NCBI RefSeq assembly: GCF_024806495.1
Contig: NZ_JANUFF010000001.1
Location: 1-64,000 of the forward strand
Direction of reading: 5' to 3'
From: Chryseobacterium sp. JUb7
Lineage (GTDB): Bacteria; Bacteroidota; Bacteroidia; Flavobacteriales; Weeksellaceae
DNA length: 64,000 nucleotides
Position 1 is the stretch's first letter. The number at the start of each line of letters is the position of its first letter. This document shows positions 1 through 7,713 of this stretch, piece by piece. The notes under the pieces are model-generated. The model saw only the letters and a list, made by a program, of their open reading frames with translations, had not been told where the DNA came from and did not search any database. The translations under genes were made by a program, and so were the position numbers.

Positions 1-127
<127 letters not shown>

Positions 128-129
128 TC

Positions 130-162
130 AAATAGCGAGTGCGGAGAGCGGGAAATAGCTCC
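130..162 (+). repeat. Dispersed 33-nt repeat, copy 1
   Basis: This stretch begins AAATAGCGAGTGCGGAGAGC and matches the reverse complement of 47138-47170 at about 28 of 33 positions. It is intergenic in both places, and in the second copy it sits beside a long perfect hairpin. It looks like a fragment of a chromosomal REP-like repeat family. Confidence 0.55.
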
Positions 163-285
163 AGATAAATAATTTAGTCATTGTTGTCCGATATGGTGAA
201 ATAAATTTTCGAAAAAATAAATCGAAATAAAAGGATAAAATCGGGACAATAGATAAACCATATGGTTCTTTGTGATTAAAAACCG

Positions 286-293
286 TAAATTTG
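286..293 (+). promoter_or_regulatory. Candidate -7 box for mnmE
   Basis: TAAATTTG fits the Bacteroidota -7 consensus TAnnTTTG and ends 4 nt before the mnmE ATG at 298. Transcription starting about 5 nt downstream would give a nearly leaderless mRNA. No convincing -33 TTG lies at the usual distance, so this is tentative. Confidence 0.35.
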
Positions 294-297
294 CGGC

Positions 298-1683
298 ATG
301 AATAACGATACCATTTGCGCACTGGCTACGGCCAATGGAGTAGGAGCTTTAGGCATAATCAGAGTTTCGGGGAACGATGCTTTATCGGTCGTTCAAAAAT
401 CTTTTCCGGCAAAAAGTCTTGTAAAACAAAAGTCTCATACGATTCATTATGGGTATTTTGTGGATGGTGAAGAGGCGATAGATGAGGTGATGGTTTCTAT
501 ATTTTTAGCCCCAAAAAGTTTTACAACTGAAAACTCTGTGGAAATTGCTTTTCACGGCTCGCCGCATATTGGAAAACGTATTCTGGAAACCTTAATTAAA
601 AACGGGGCGAGAATGGCAAAAGCCGGAGAATTTACGCTTCGTGCTTTCATTAATGGGAGAATCGATCTTTCTCAGGCTGAAGCGATTGCTGACGTTATTG
701 CATCGGAAAATGAGGCTTCTAGAAAAGTGGCTATTAATCAGTTGAAAGGGGGAATTACCAATGAAATTTCTTTTCTGAGAACAGATTTGCTGAATTTCGT
801 TTCTTTGATTGAGCTTGAGCTTGATTTTGCAGAAGAAGATGTAGAATTTGCGGACAGAAGTGCTTTGAATCAGTTGCTTGATAAAATTGAATTAAAATTA
901 AATTCCCTGATCGAAAGCTTCCAGTATGGAAATGCTATTAAAAACGGAACTGCCGTCGCGATTATCGGAAAGCCTAATGCCGGAAAATCGACCCTTCTGA
1001 ATGCATTACTGAAGGAAGAAAGAGCCATTGTAAGCAATATTGCTGGGACAACAAGAGATACGATTGAAGAAGTTTTACATATCAAAGGACATGCTTTCCG
1101 TCTGATTGATACGGCAGGATTGCGTGAAACAGTGGATGAAATTGAAGCAATCGGTGTGAAAAAGGCAAAAGAAAAAGTAGAGAATGCCAATATTCTTGTT
1201 TATCTGGCAGACGCTGCGACAGCAGATTTTTCTGAAGATATTGAAATGATACAGTCTTTGCTGAGAGATGATTTGAAATTAATTATCTGTGCTACGAAAA
1301 TTGACGAAGTTTCTCCTGCTGCTTATGAAAAGGTAGAAGATATCTTTAGAAGTGCTATCTCTCAGGAGTTTGATTTTATAAAAATTTCGGCAGTCGAAAA
1401 TCAGAATATTCAGGATCTTAAAAACGAACTGTCCTCTTATGTAGAACAGTTGAAATCAGCAGAAAATAATGTAGTCATCACCAACCAACGTCACTTCGAG
1501 GCTCTTGGAAAATCCTTAGATGCAGTAAATAAAGTGAAGGAAGCCATTTCTTTCCAAATTTCAACAGAGCTGCTGGCTTATGAGTTGAGAAATGCTTTGG
1601 AGCATCTTGGTGAAATTTCAGGTGAGGTGACCAATGATGAGGTGCTTGGGAATATTTTCTCTAAGTTTTGTATAGGAAAGTAG
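298..1683 (+). CDS. mnmE: tRNA modification GTPase MnmE (TrmE)
   Basis: Complete 461-aa MnmE. With MnmG it installs the 5-carboxymethylaminomethyl group on wobble U34 of certain tRNAs. The N-terminal tetrahydrofolate-binding domain comes first, followed by helical parts flanking a Ras-like G domain. The P-loop GKPNAGKS is at about residues 224-231, then AGTTRDT, the DTAGL switch and a TKID-type base-recognition motif. The C-terminus is the invariant FCIGK, whose Cys is essential in the family. The ATG at 298 gives the normal N-terminus. The 3' end of mnmE is a known integration site for some genomic islands, for example SGI1 in Salmonella. An integrase cassette follows here and the reading frame is intact. 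Confidence 0.97.
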   Translation: MNNDTICALATANGVGALGIIRVSGNDALSVVQKSFPAKSLVKQKSHTIHYGYFVDGEEAIDEVMVSIFLAPKSFTTENSVEIAFHGSPHIGKRILETLIKNGARMAKAGEFTLRAFINGRIDLSQAEAIADVIASENEASRKVAINQLKGGITNEISFLRTDLLNFVSLIELELDFAEEDVEFADRSALNQLLDKIELKLNSLIESFQYGNAIKNGTAVAIIGKPNAGKSTLLNALLKEERAIVSNIAGTTRDTIEEVLHIKGHAFRLIDTAGLRETVDEIEAIGVKKAKEKVENANILVYLADAATADFSEDIEMIQSLLRDDLKLIICATKIDEVSPAAYEKVEDIFRSAISQEFDFIKISAVENQNIQDLKNELSSYVEQLKSAENNVVITNQRHFEALGKSLDAVNKVKEAISFQISTELLAYELRNALEHLGEISGEVTNDEVLGNIFSKFCIGK

Positions 1684-1726
1684 ACGGCGTTTTAGATTGT
1701 ATATAGATTGCAATTAAAATAATACG

Positions 1727-1761
1727 AAAAACCCTTTAAATGTAATGTTTAAAGGGTTTTT
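1727..1761 (+). terminator. Rho-independent terminator after mnmE
   Basis: Perfect 14-bp stem AAAAACCCTTTAAA / TTTAAAGGGTTTTT with a 7-nt loop, ending in T5. It lies 44 nt after the mnmE stop and could work in both directions. Confidence 0.8.
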
Positions 1762-1778
1762 CATTTGCATTCTATTTT

Positions 1779-1926
1779 GTTTCAAAATTTAATATTGCAA
1801 CATATATACATTCTATTTGTTTCTATTTCGTTTCTATGAATTTGATTTGGAATAAAATTTGTAATTTTATCGTTAAAAAATGTTACATTTTGAAACAGTG
1901 GGAAACATGGGGAAACAATATGAAAC
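1779..1926. promoter_or_regulatory. Phased GAAAC repeats upstream of the integrase operon
   Basis: GAAAC occurs at 1892, 1902, 1912 and 1922, exactly 10 bp apart (one helical turn), each followed by A. The inverse GTTTC occurs at 1779, 1819 and 1830. The array ends 24 bp before the excisionase-like gene. Such phased repeats fit cooperative binding by the element's own HTH protein or arm-type sites for its integrase. That role is inferred. Confidence 0.5.
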
Positions 1927-1950
1927 ATTTTTGGGGAGAATTTAGACGTT

Positions 1951-2502
1951 ATGGAAGTCAATAAAATTTGTCAATTCTGCGGAAATAGGTTTGTAGCTAA
2001 AAAGACTACAACAAAATGCTGTTCCGATGACTGTGCTAAGAAATTCTACAAAAAGAGAAAGCGTGATGAAAAGATTCAAGCAAGTGATAAGGATTTAGAA
2101 GTACAAATTAAAGGTTATGATATTGAAGAAATCCAAAAGAAAGATTACTTATCAATCAAAGAAGTTATGCTTTTGCTTAATATTAGTAGAACATCAATTT
2201 ATCGAATGTTAAAAGATGGCAGATTAAGCAAATTAGAAGGCTTTAAAGCGGTTAGAATTAGAAAGGTTGACTTAGATATACTTTTTAGGCAAAAAGTCGA
2301 AAATAATGAAGAAAAACAATATAATTTACCATATTTCTGCGATGATAATTATTACACGATTAATGAGGTCTTAGACGCATTTAAAGTTAGTTCAGGTTCA
2401 TTTTATCATTTATGCAAAAAACATAATATTCCGAAAATTCCCAAAGGTAAAAATGTGTATGTTCCCAAAAACTTAGTAAATACAATTTTCAATAATGAGT
2501 AA
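1951..2502 (+). CDS. Zinc-ribbon plus HTH excisionase-like protein
   Basis: 183 aa. An N-terminal zinc-ribbon-like CQFC...CCSDDC pattern (about residues 8-29) is followed by a basic stretch. Next is a MerR/excisionase-type helix-turn-helix (LSIKEVMLLLNISRTSIYRM, about residues 67-86) ending in a typical RIRKVDLD wing. A second, weaker HTH (YTINEVLDAFKVSSGSFYHL) lies near residues 135-155. Proteins of this type often accompany integrases in Bacteroidota islands and act as recombination directionality factors or regulators. The stop overlaps the integrase start by 8 nt, so they are translationally coupled. A role in binding the phased GAAAC repeats just upstream is my inference. Confidence 0.75.
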   Translation: MEVNKICQFCGNRFVAKKTTTKCCSDDCAKKFYKKRKRDEKIQASDKDLEVQIKGYDIEEIQKKDYLSIKEVMLLLNISRTSIYRMLKDGRLSKLEGFKAVRIRKVDLDILFRQKVENNEEKQYNLPYFCDDNYYTINEVLDAFKVSSGSFYHLCKKHNIPKIPKGKNVYVPKNLVNTIFNNE

Positions 2503-3721
2503 AAAAGTAACAGTGCTAAAAAAACTTGTAAAAGGAAATAAGAGCAATCTTTCACTAAATTTTTATCCTCCTGTTTTCAATCGAAAAACTGGAAAAAAGA
2601 CTCGCTATGAAAAAACGAGCTACTTTGTTTATAATGAATTTCAAAGTGAGACTGTGTATTATACAGATGCAAATGGGAAGAAGCAGTCAAAAATTGAAAT
2701 TTTAATAGATAAAAAAGGTAATCCTAAGAAATTAACTTTGACTCCTGCTCAAAAACAACATAACAGAGAAACTAATGAAATGGTTGAATTGTATAGAGCT
2801 AAAAGATTTAAAGAAGTCATCAATCCAGACATTTACACCGAAGCAGAGTTGAAAGCTTTGGAGTTAGCAGAAAATAGAAGTAAAATCTTTACAGAGTATT
2901 TTAAGGAAAAAGCCCAGAATGCAACCAGTTCCGAAGGAGCGTGGAGTGGTTGTTACGGACACTTTGTTAAGTTTTATGGAAATGTTCTATTTCAAGATAT
3001 TAACAAAACTTTAATTGAAGATTTTAAATCAAAATTACTTAATGCTTATCAGTTAAGAAGTACAACACATAAAATTAGTAGAAATTCAGCAGCAAGTTAT
3101 TTTATCAGGTTTATACAAGTTTTAGAAATAGCTTATGAAGAAAATTATATTTCTCAAAGTTTTAAAGCACGTATAGAGTGGATTGAAGAGGAAGAAGTGA
3201 TGAAAAACTTCTTAACTTTAGATGAATGCAAAAAATTGTTTACTACTGATTTTTCTGATGAAGTCTTAAAGAAATATTGCATTTTCGCCCTTTTAACAGG
3301 CTTGAGATATAGTGATATTAATAATTTACAATGGTGTGATGTGGTTGAAAGAGAAGGGATTAATTATATATATTTCAGGATGAAGAAAACCTCAGCTTTT
3401 CAGTATCACCCTATCTCGAAAGAAGCTGTAAAGCTAATGGGAGATAGAAAATTTAGAACAGATTTTGTTTTTGATAGAATTGCCTATCATTCGCTCAATG
3501 ATAATTTTAGGAAATGGTTATCAAAAGCTGAAATTGAAAAGAAAGTTACTTTTCACAATTTTAGAACGTCTTATGCTGTTGCACAATTAGAAGCAGGAGC
3601 AGATATTTATCTAATTTCTAAAATGTTAGGTCACAAGAATGTAAGTACTACAGAGATTTACGCAAAAATTGTTGACAGTCGTAAAGCAAGTACGGTTAAT
3701 AATATAGTTTTAGGAATATGA
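2495..3721 (+). CDS. Tyrosine recombinase/integrase
   Basis: 408 aa phage-type integrase. The N-terminal part resembles the arm-binding domain of Bacteroidota integrases and is followed by a SAM-like core-binding domain (about residues 130-230). The catalytic domain shows the R of TGLRYSDI, HNFR (HxxR), GHKN (the second His) and the nucleophile Tyr in TTEIYAKI near residue 389. All active-site residues I can identify are present, so it should be functional. It overlaps the preceding gene by 8 nt and the next by 4 nt (ATGA). Its position beside mnmE suggests that it integrates the element at the mnmE 3' end. Confidence 0.92.
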   Translation: MSKKVTVLKKLVKGNKSNLSLNFYPPVFNRKTGKKTRYEKTSYFVYNEFQSETVYYTDANGKKQSKIEILIDKKGNPKKLTLTPAQKQHNRETNEMVELYRAKRFKEVINPDIYTEAELKALELAENRSKIFTEYFKEKAQNATSSEGAWSGCYGHFVKFYGNVLFQDINKTLIEDFKSKLLNAYQLRSTTHKISRNSAASYFIRFIQVLEIAYEENYISQSFKARIEWIEEEEVMKNFLTLDECKKLFTTDFSDEVLKKYCIFALLTGLRYSDINNLQWCDVVEREGINYIYFRMKKTSAFQYHPISKEAVKLMGDRKFRTDFVFDRIAYHSLNDNFRKWLSKAEIEKKVTFHNFRTSYAVAQLEAGADIYLISKMLGHKNVSTTEIYAKIVDSRKASTVNNIVLGI

Positions 3722-4791
3722 TAGATTTTTTACCTGTTTTAGATAATGATTTTGATTTCTCTCCGCTATTTCAACACTTTGAAGAAGGGAACAAAGATGA
3801 AGTGGAATTTGGCGTATATCCATTTTCAAAGTTACGTTATTTCTTTTGGGATAAAGAAAGTTTACGTCCAAAAGGTTTAAATATTGATGAGACTAAAATA
3901 GAGAACTTTGATATGTTTAAAAATATCTTCATTAGAGGTGATTACTTTTATCTTATAGCATATCATTACTTTATCAATGTTAAAGAATATGAATTTGAGT
4001 ATAAAGTTGAAGGTAAGATGAGAATTGAAGGTGAAGGTGGAGAGCTTAAAATGGTTTCTTTTTTTGAACCTTTATATAATGCTTTATTAAAAGAAAAGAC
4101 AAAATCGCAAACTTTGCTTCGGCATGAGTATATCCTGTCAAAGAATAAGTTTAACTATATTAACAAACTTACTGAACTTTTGTTGAGTGATTATAATGAT
4201 TTAGATGACGCAATTCGCAAGGAAAAAAATGTATTTTCCAAATATGGAATTGCTGTTAAAGAGATCTATTTAGATATTTTTCGTGATTTCTATTCTAATT
4301 TTGTTGATTATTTATCTAAAGATAATTTTAATACTTTAAAAAAAATTGTTTATCCATCTAAAAAAGAAATTCAATCTTTTCAAATAGAAAATAGACCTAA
4401 TTTTAAAAAAGGATTAACTGATGAAGCGAGAAGAGTTGTGATAAATTCAATTAAAAATAGCTTGATAGGTAATGGGTTTATTTCGAATGTAACAACTTAT
4501 GAACAGGTAGATGATTTGTTCAATAATCGAAGAAGAGAACGAGATAAAATTATTTGGCTTAAAGCACCTTCACTACTAAGAAGTTTTTATAAAGTTTTGA
4601 ATGATAAAAATATTATTAGTTCAACAAATAATACACATTGGAAGATTTTATCCGATTTTTTCATTTATAAAGATAATGCTGAAGTAAATTCTGATAAGCT
4701 AAAAGATTTAAAATATTCTACTAACCAATTAGATATTTTGAACATAGAAAGTTGCTTCAGGATTTTTGATGAAATAGTAAGCATAAAATAG
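3718..4791 (+). CDS. Hypothetical protein of the integrase operon
   Basis: 357 aa, with no domain I can name. It is soluble, rich in charged and aromatic residues, and has no signal peptide or membrane segment. The C-terminal third (around IIWLKAPSLLRSFYKVL and THWKILSDFF) reads like the helical tails of hypothetical proteins found in Bacteroidota islands; this is an impression, not an assignment. The start overlaps the integrase stop in ATGA, so it is expressed with the recombinase. It could be an accessory recombination or maintenance factor, but nothing in the sequence proves that. Confidence 0.75.
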   Translation: MIDFLPVLDNDFDFSPLFQHFEEGNKDEVEFGVYPFSKLRYFFWDKESLRPKGLNIDETKIENFDMFKNIFIRGDYFYLIAYHYFINVKEYEFEYKVEGKMRIEGEGGELKMVSFFEPLYNALLKEKTKSQTLLRHEYILSKNKFNYINKLTELLLSDYNDLDDAIRKEKNVFSKYGIAVKEIYLDIFRDFYSNFVDYLSKDNFNTLKKIVYPSKKEIQSFQIENRPNFKKGLTDEARRVVINSIKNSLIGNGFISNVTTYEQVDDLFNNRRRERDKIIWLKAPSLLRSFYKVLNDKNIISSTNNTHWKILSDFFIYKDNAEVNSDKLKDLKYSTNQLDILNIESCFRIFDEIVSIK

Positions 4792-4792
4792 C

Positions 4793-4932
4793 AAACTCCT
4801 ACTTTGTATTTTTTATAAAAAAATTATATTTTATTAATAACATCAGATGTTACAAATGAATTGATATTTTATTGACAGCTATAAATAACTGATTGTTAAT
4901 CGTTTAAAGCTCCTATTGTAAAGTAGGAGTTT
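4793..4932 (+). terminator. Inverted repeat with alternative terminator hairpin
   Basis: AAACTCCTACTTT (4793-4805), just after the upstream stop codon, is the exact 13-nt reverse complement of AAAGTAGGAGTTT (4920-4932). The distal arm can also pair locally: CTCCTA (4910-4915) with TAGGAG (4924-4929), followed by a T7 run that makes a classic terminator. The two pairings exclude each other, a layout seen in attenuators. Regulation of the next gene is possible but unproven. Confidence 0.6.
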
Positions 4933-4939
4933 TTTTGTT

Positions 4940-4951
4940 TTTGGCACAGTT
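4940..4951 (+). promoter_or_regulatory. TTTGGCACAGTT box (copy 1)
   Basis: The same 12-mer occurs at 19032-19043 upstream of ardA. It contains TGGCAC, the -24 half of a sigma-54 promoter, but no TTGC -12 element at the right distance (here TTGC follows 3 bp too early). It lies 27 bp before the small HTH gene. A shared regulatory box of the island is possible. Confidence 0.3.
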
Positions 4952-4977
4952 GCTAAATTCTTGATGGGTGTTGTGTT

Positions 4978-5355
4978 ATGAAATTAAAACATAACACGAC
5001 AAAATCCAGTCATAACGGAAATTTCGATTCAATACTCGAAAAATTGGTGCAGACAGAAGTAGATAATCGCTTCACTGCTTACGCAACAGAATTAGAAAAA
5101 TTAAGTGAAATAGCTCTTTCAAAAGCTGTTTTAACAGTAAAAGATGTTGCAGAACTTCTTGATATGAACGAGCGAGTAATAGTTCAAAAGATTAATACAG
5201 GATTAATCCCTGCTTACAAATGTAAGATTACCAATAAGTTTCTTGTTTTGAAGCGTGAATTAATAAAAGAAATTACTTCAGGAACACACTATAAGTCAAT
5301 TTCAATGGTGGAAGCTGAGGTAAATAAAAATTTTGAAACCAAACAATTTGTATAA
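4978..5355 (+). CDS. Small HTH (excisionase/MerR-like) protein
   Basis: 125 aa. The central region LTVKDVAELLDMNERVIVQK (about residues 50-70) is a winged helix-turn-helix of the excisionase/MerR type. It is followed by an N-T-G-L-I-P-A-Y turn and a basic wing, so it should bind DNA. The N-terminus is short and charged. It ends 20 nt before the ATG of the polymerase-like gene, so the two are probably one operon, as expected for a replication or transfer control gene of a mobile element. The start follows a strong terminator and the TTTGGCACAGTT box, suggesting its own promoter. Confidence 0.7.
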   Translation: MKLKHNTTKSSHNGNFDSILEKLVQTEVDNRFTAYATELEKLSEIALSKAVLTVKDVAELLDMNERVIVQKINTGLIPAYKCKITNKFLVLKRELIKEITSGTHYKSISMVEAEVNKNFETKQFV

Positions 5356-5374
5356 TTTAAAAATCTCTAAGATC

Positions 5375-6904
5375 ATGTCAAAAAAACTATTATCTAAAAA
5401 TCAAACAGCAAAAAAGCTAACTAGAAGTGAGAAACAAAGTATTACGATCGCTAATCTAGCATTAATTCCTTCTGTAATTAAAAATTATATAGATGCGCTT
5501 CTAAAAGCTTATAATCCTACTTTTACCTACAAATTAAAAGTTGAATTTTTCTATTATATCATTACAACGATAATAAAACGCCAAAATACTTATGAAAATA
5601 AAGCGCTTGAAAATATTCCCGTTGCACTTAATGCAACGATTTTAAGAGGTATAAAATCAGATTATAATGAGTATATAGATTGGCTTATTGGGCAAGAAGT
5701 TATTTTCAAGGCCGAAAATTACGAGCCTGGCTGCTCTTCAAATAAATATTGCTTTACCGATTTTATATTGCAGTCCCTAAAGGAAGATTCAACCTCTGAA
5801 ACAGTTGAGTTGAAAGCTCTAGAATCTAGTACAATAACAGTGGCGAGATCAATTCAGGAATCTGAAGTTTATGAAGAAAACAAACATCTTTTAAAGTGGT
5901 TTAATGATGGTTTGGAGATTGATTTTGAAGGGGCTAAAACATATATTAAAGATTTATCCTATTATGAAGGGGAGATTGTGAATTTAACGCATAAAAAAGT
6001 TCATTGGAATCATCAAATGTCAACTCTAAATCACAAGGCTTTTTATGCTACCCGAAATGAGGAAAGTGATTTTCGTTTACATACAGTTTTAACAAACTTG
6101 AAGAAAATATTTAAACCTTTTGTAACATATGAAGGTCAAGAACTCGTAGGATATGATCTAAAAAATTCGCAACCGTTTTTCTTGATATTTTTAATAGATT
6201 CTATTATAATTAACAATGATAGAATAAGTAATATATTAAGTAGAATATATACTCATAAAGTTAATAATACCTTTATGTTGCAGAATCTTCGTGAACGCCT
6301 TTCTACAGAGGGTTTTCAGAAAGAGTATGAGGTTTTTAAAATATGGGTTCTTAATGGGGAAATTTATGAAAGTATGGAAACCGTAATTAAACATGAGAAA
6401 CGCTTAGGTTCTTATTTTGCTAATAAATATAATGCTAGAAAGAAAGTGACAGAGATAAAAAAAGTGGATAATGTTAGGGCTTTGATGAAAGGAGTTATTT
6501 TCACATTATTCTTTAGTGGTATTAACACTAGAAACTCAAATTACAAAACTTTTAAAGAAGCTTTTCCAAATTTAATTGGGTTGATAGAGGTTTTCAAGAT
6601 GGAAGATAATGCTCATTTTTCTAAACTCTTACAAAATATTGAATCAGCATGTATAATTGATTTTGTATCGAAGAAAATTGCCAAAGAGCACCCAGAAATG
6701 CCTTTGTTTTCAATTCATGACTCTTTGTCTACAACAGAAAAATATGCTCATATTTTGAAGGATTTGATGCCTAAATACATCTTTGAGTATACAGGATTAA
6801 TACCTAAAATAGAGGAGGAAAAATGGAAGAAGCATGGTTATCAAGTTGATTATAAAAAGAAAGTTAAATTACATCCTGAATGGTATGCTTATAATGGTTT
6901 TTGA
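5375..6904 (+). CDS. Putative family A/T7-type polymerase-like protein of the island
   Basis: About 509 aa from the ATG at 5375; an in-frame TTG at 5333 would overlap the previous gene. Three motifs occur in the order of the Pol A/T7 RNA polymerase superfamily. Motif-A-like YDLKNSQPF has Asp at ~261. Motif-B-like RALMKGVIFTLFFSG (368-382) matches RxxxKxxxFxxxYG with Phe in place of Tyr. Motif-C-like IHDSLST has Asp at ~449. An upstream RLHT resembles the GRVY segment of T7-like enzymes. B-to-C spacing (~77 residues) is shorter than in Pol I (124), which is a real caveat. If genuine, it would replicate the element; Phe at the Tyr position occurs in dNTP-using enzymes. It could also be an unrelated protein with chance matches. 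Confidence 0.5.
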   Translation: MSKKLLSKNQTAKKLTRSEKQSITIANLALIPSVIKNYIDALLKAYNPTFTYKLKVEFFYYIITTIIKRQNTYENKALENIPVALNATILRGIKSDYNEYIDWLIGQEVIFKAENYEPGCSSNKYCFTDFILQSLKEDSTSETVELKALESSTITVARSIQESEVYEENKHLLKWFNDGLEIDFEGAKTYIKDLSYYEGEIVNLTHKKVHWNHQMSTLNHKAFYATRNEESDFRLHTVLTNLKKIFKPFVTYEGQELVGYDLKNSQPFFLIFLIDSIIINNDRISNILSRIYTHKVNNTFMLQNLRERLSTEGFQKEYEVFKIWVLNGEIYESMETVIKHEKRLGSYFANKYNARKKVTEIKKVDNVRALMKGVIFTLFFSGINTRNSNYKTFKEAFPNLIGLIEVFKMEDNAHFSKLLQNIESACIIDFVSKKIAKEHPEMPLFSIHDSLSTTEKYAHILKDLMPKYIFEYTGLIPKIEEEKWKKHGYQVDYKKKVKLHPEWYAYNGF

Positions 6905-7023
6905 AATTGTTTTTATCACATTTTAAGCCAATGTGAAATATTAGATGTTTATTTACCACACTAATGAAACTTAAAACAAAGAATTATCATATATTATTAA
7001 AAAAAGTAGCTACTTATAAAATT

Positions 7024-7051
7024 AACGAGAGTAGAATAACCTACTCTCGTT
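7024..7051. terminator. Terminator between polymerase-like gene and immunity gene
   Basis: Perfect 11-bp stem AACGAGAGTAG / CTACTCTCGTT with a 6-nt loop, flanked by T and A runs. It can end the plus-strand island operon and possibly the minus-strand toxin/immunity operon. Confidence 0.75.
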
Positions 7052-7113
7052 TTCTATTAATTTAAATGTGACTCTTGATTTTAACGATTGAATGCTCGAA
7101 AATTATCTGATTA

Positions 7114-7713
7114 CTAAATCTGATACATGATCTTAATTTCGGATAATTTTTTATGAAGCTCTTCTTTAGACATAATTTTTTTGAAACTATCGTCATTCTT
7201 AAATTTTAATTGTATTTTTTTTATTTGTTCAATATTTATCCCATATGAGTTCTCTTCGAATTCCATGTAATCAAATTCATTCATATATAGGCTTGCTATA
7301 ATATTAGGAAAATACCTAATACAGTCTTTTTTGAATTTTAATTTTACATTTTCATTATAAAATATTTCATCCATTAAATCAATCTCTAAATATTTGTGTG
7401 TAAACTCTATCAAAGCATAGAAAGAAAAAGAATTAGTGAAATTTTCAATCAAAATAATAATATCATTATAAATTATATTTTCCCATAACTCTGGTAAGCA
7501 TGCTAATAATTGAACAGTGTAAGTTTCATTTACCATTTCTAAATTATAAAAAAGAAATTCTAAATGATTCACTGATAGTATTTTTTCTAAATAATTATTA
7601 TCTAGTATATAAAATTTATCCATAGGATAGTATCTTATCTTTTCTGTTTTCCTATCATTAAATAAAGAATCTGATAACTCTTTTACATGTGATGTGATAT
7701 TAATTTTGTTCAT
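7114..7713 (-). CDS. Putative immunity protein for the Rhs toxin
   Basis: 199 aa, acidic and helical, rich in Asn, Ile and Leu, with no signal peptide, membrane span or recognisable domain. Its ATG overlaps the Rhs stop codon by one base (TAATG), so translation is coupled. A small cytoplasmic protein immediately after a polymorphic toxin is the standard immunity position. The assignment rests on that context only. The gene is more AT-rich than the Rhs body upstream, as is usual for exchangeable toxin/immunity modules. Confidence 0.6.
   Translation of the reverse strand: MNKINITSHVKELSDSLFNDRKTEKIRYYPMDKFYILDNNYLEKILSVNHLEFLFYNLEMVNETYTVQLLACLPELWENIIYNDIIILIENFTNSFSFYALIEFTHKYLEIDLMDEIFYNENVKLKFKKDCIRYFPNIIASLYMNEFDYMEFEENSYGINIEQIKKIQLKFKNDDSFKKIMSKEELHKKLSEIKIMYQI

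Larger units (their letters stand above)
1684..6904 (+). mobile_element. Integrase-bearing element at the mnmE 3' end (right end unknown)
   Basis: Five co-directional genes follow the mnmE stop: a zinc-ribbon/HTH excisionase-like gene, a tyrosine recombinase, an unknown gene, a small HTH gene and a polymerase-like gene. Coding regions overlap or are close. A tyrosine recombinase next to an intact mnmE 3' end fits site-specific integration there. I found no second copy of the mnmE terminal sequence in the window, so the boundary is uncertain. It may lie anywhere from ~7 kb to the junction at ~24.66 kb, or beyond. Confidence 0.5.

Noticed and set aside
870..1190. 106-codon minus-strand frame within mnmE
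   Set aside because: Overlaps the conserved G domain of mnmE; no own start context or motif.
4940..4960. Sigma-54 promoter
   Set aside because: TGGCAC is present but TTGC follows after 2 bases instead of 5; kept only as a shared box.
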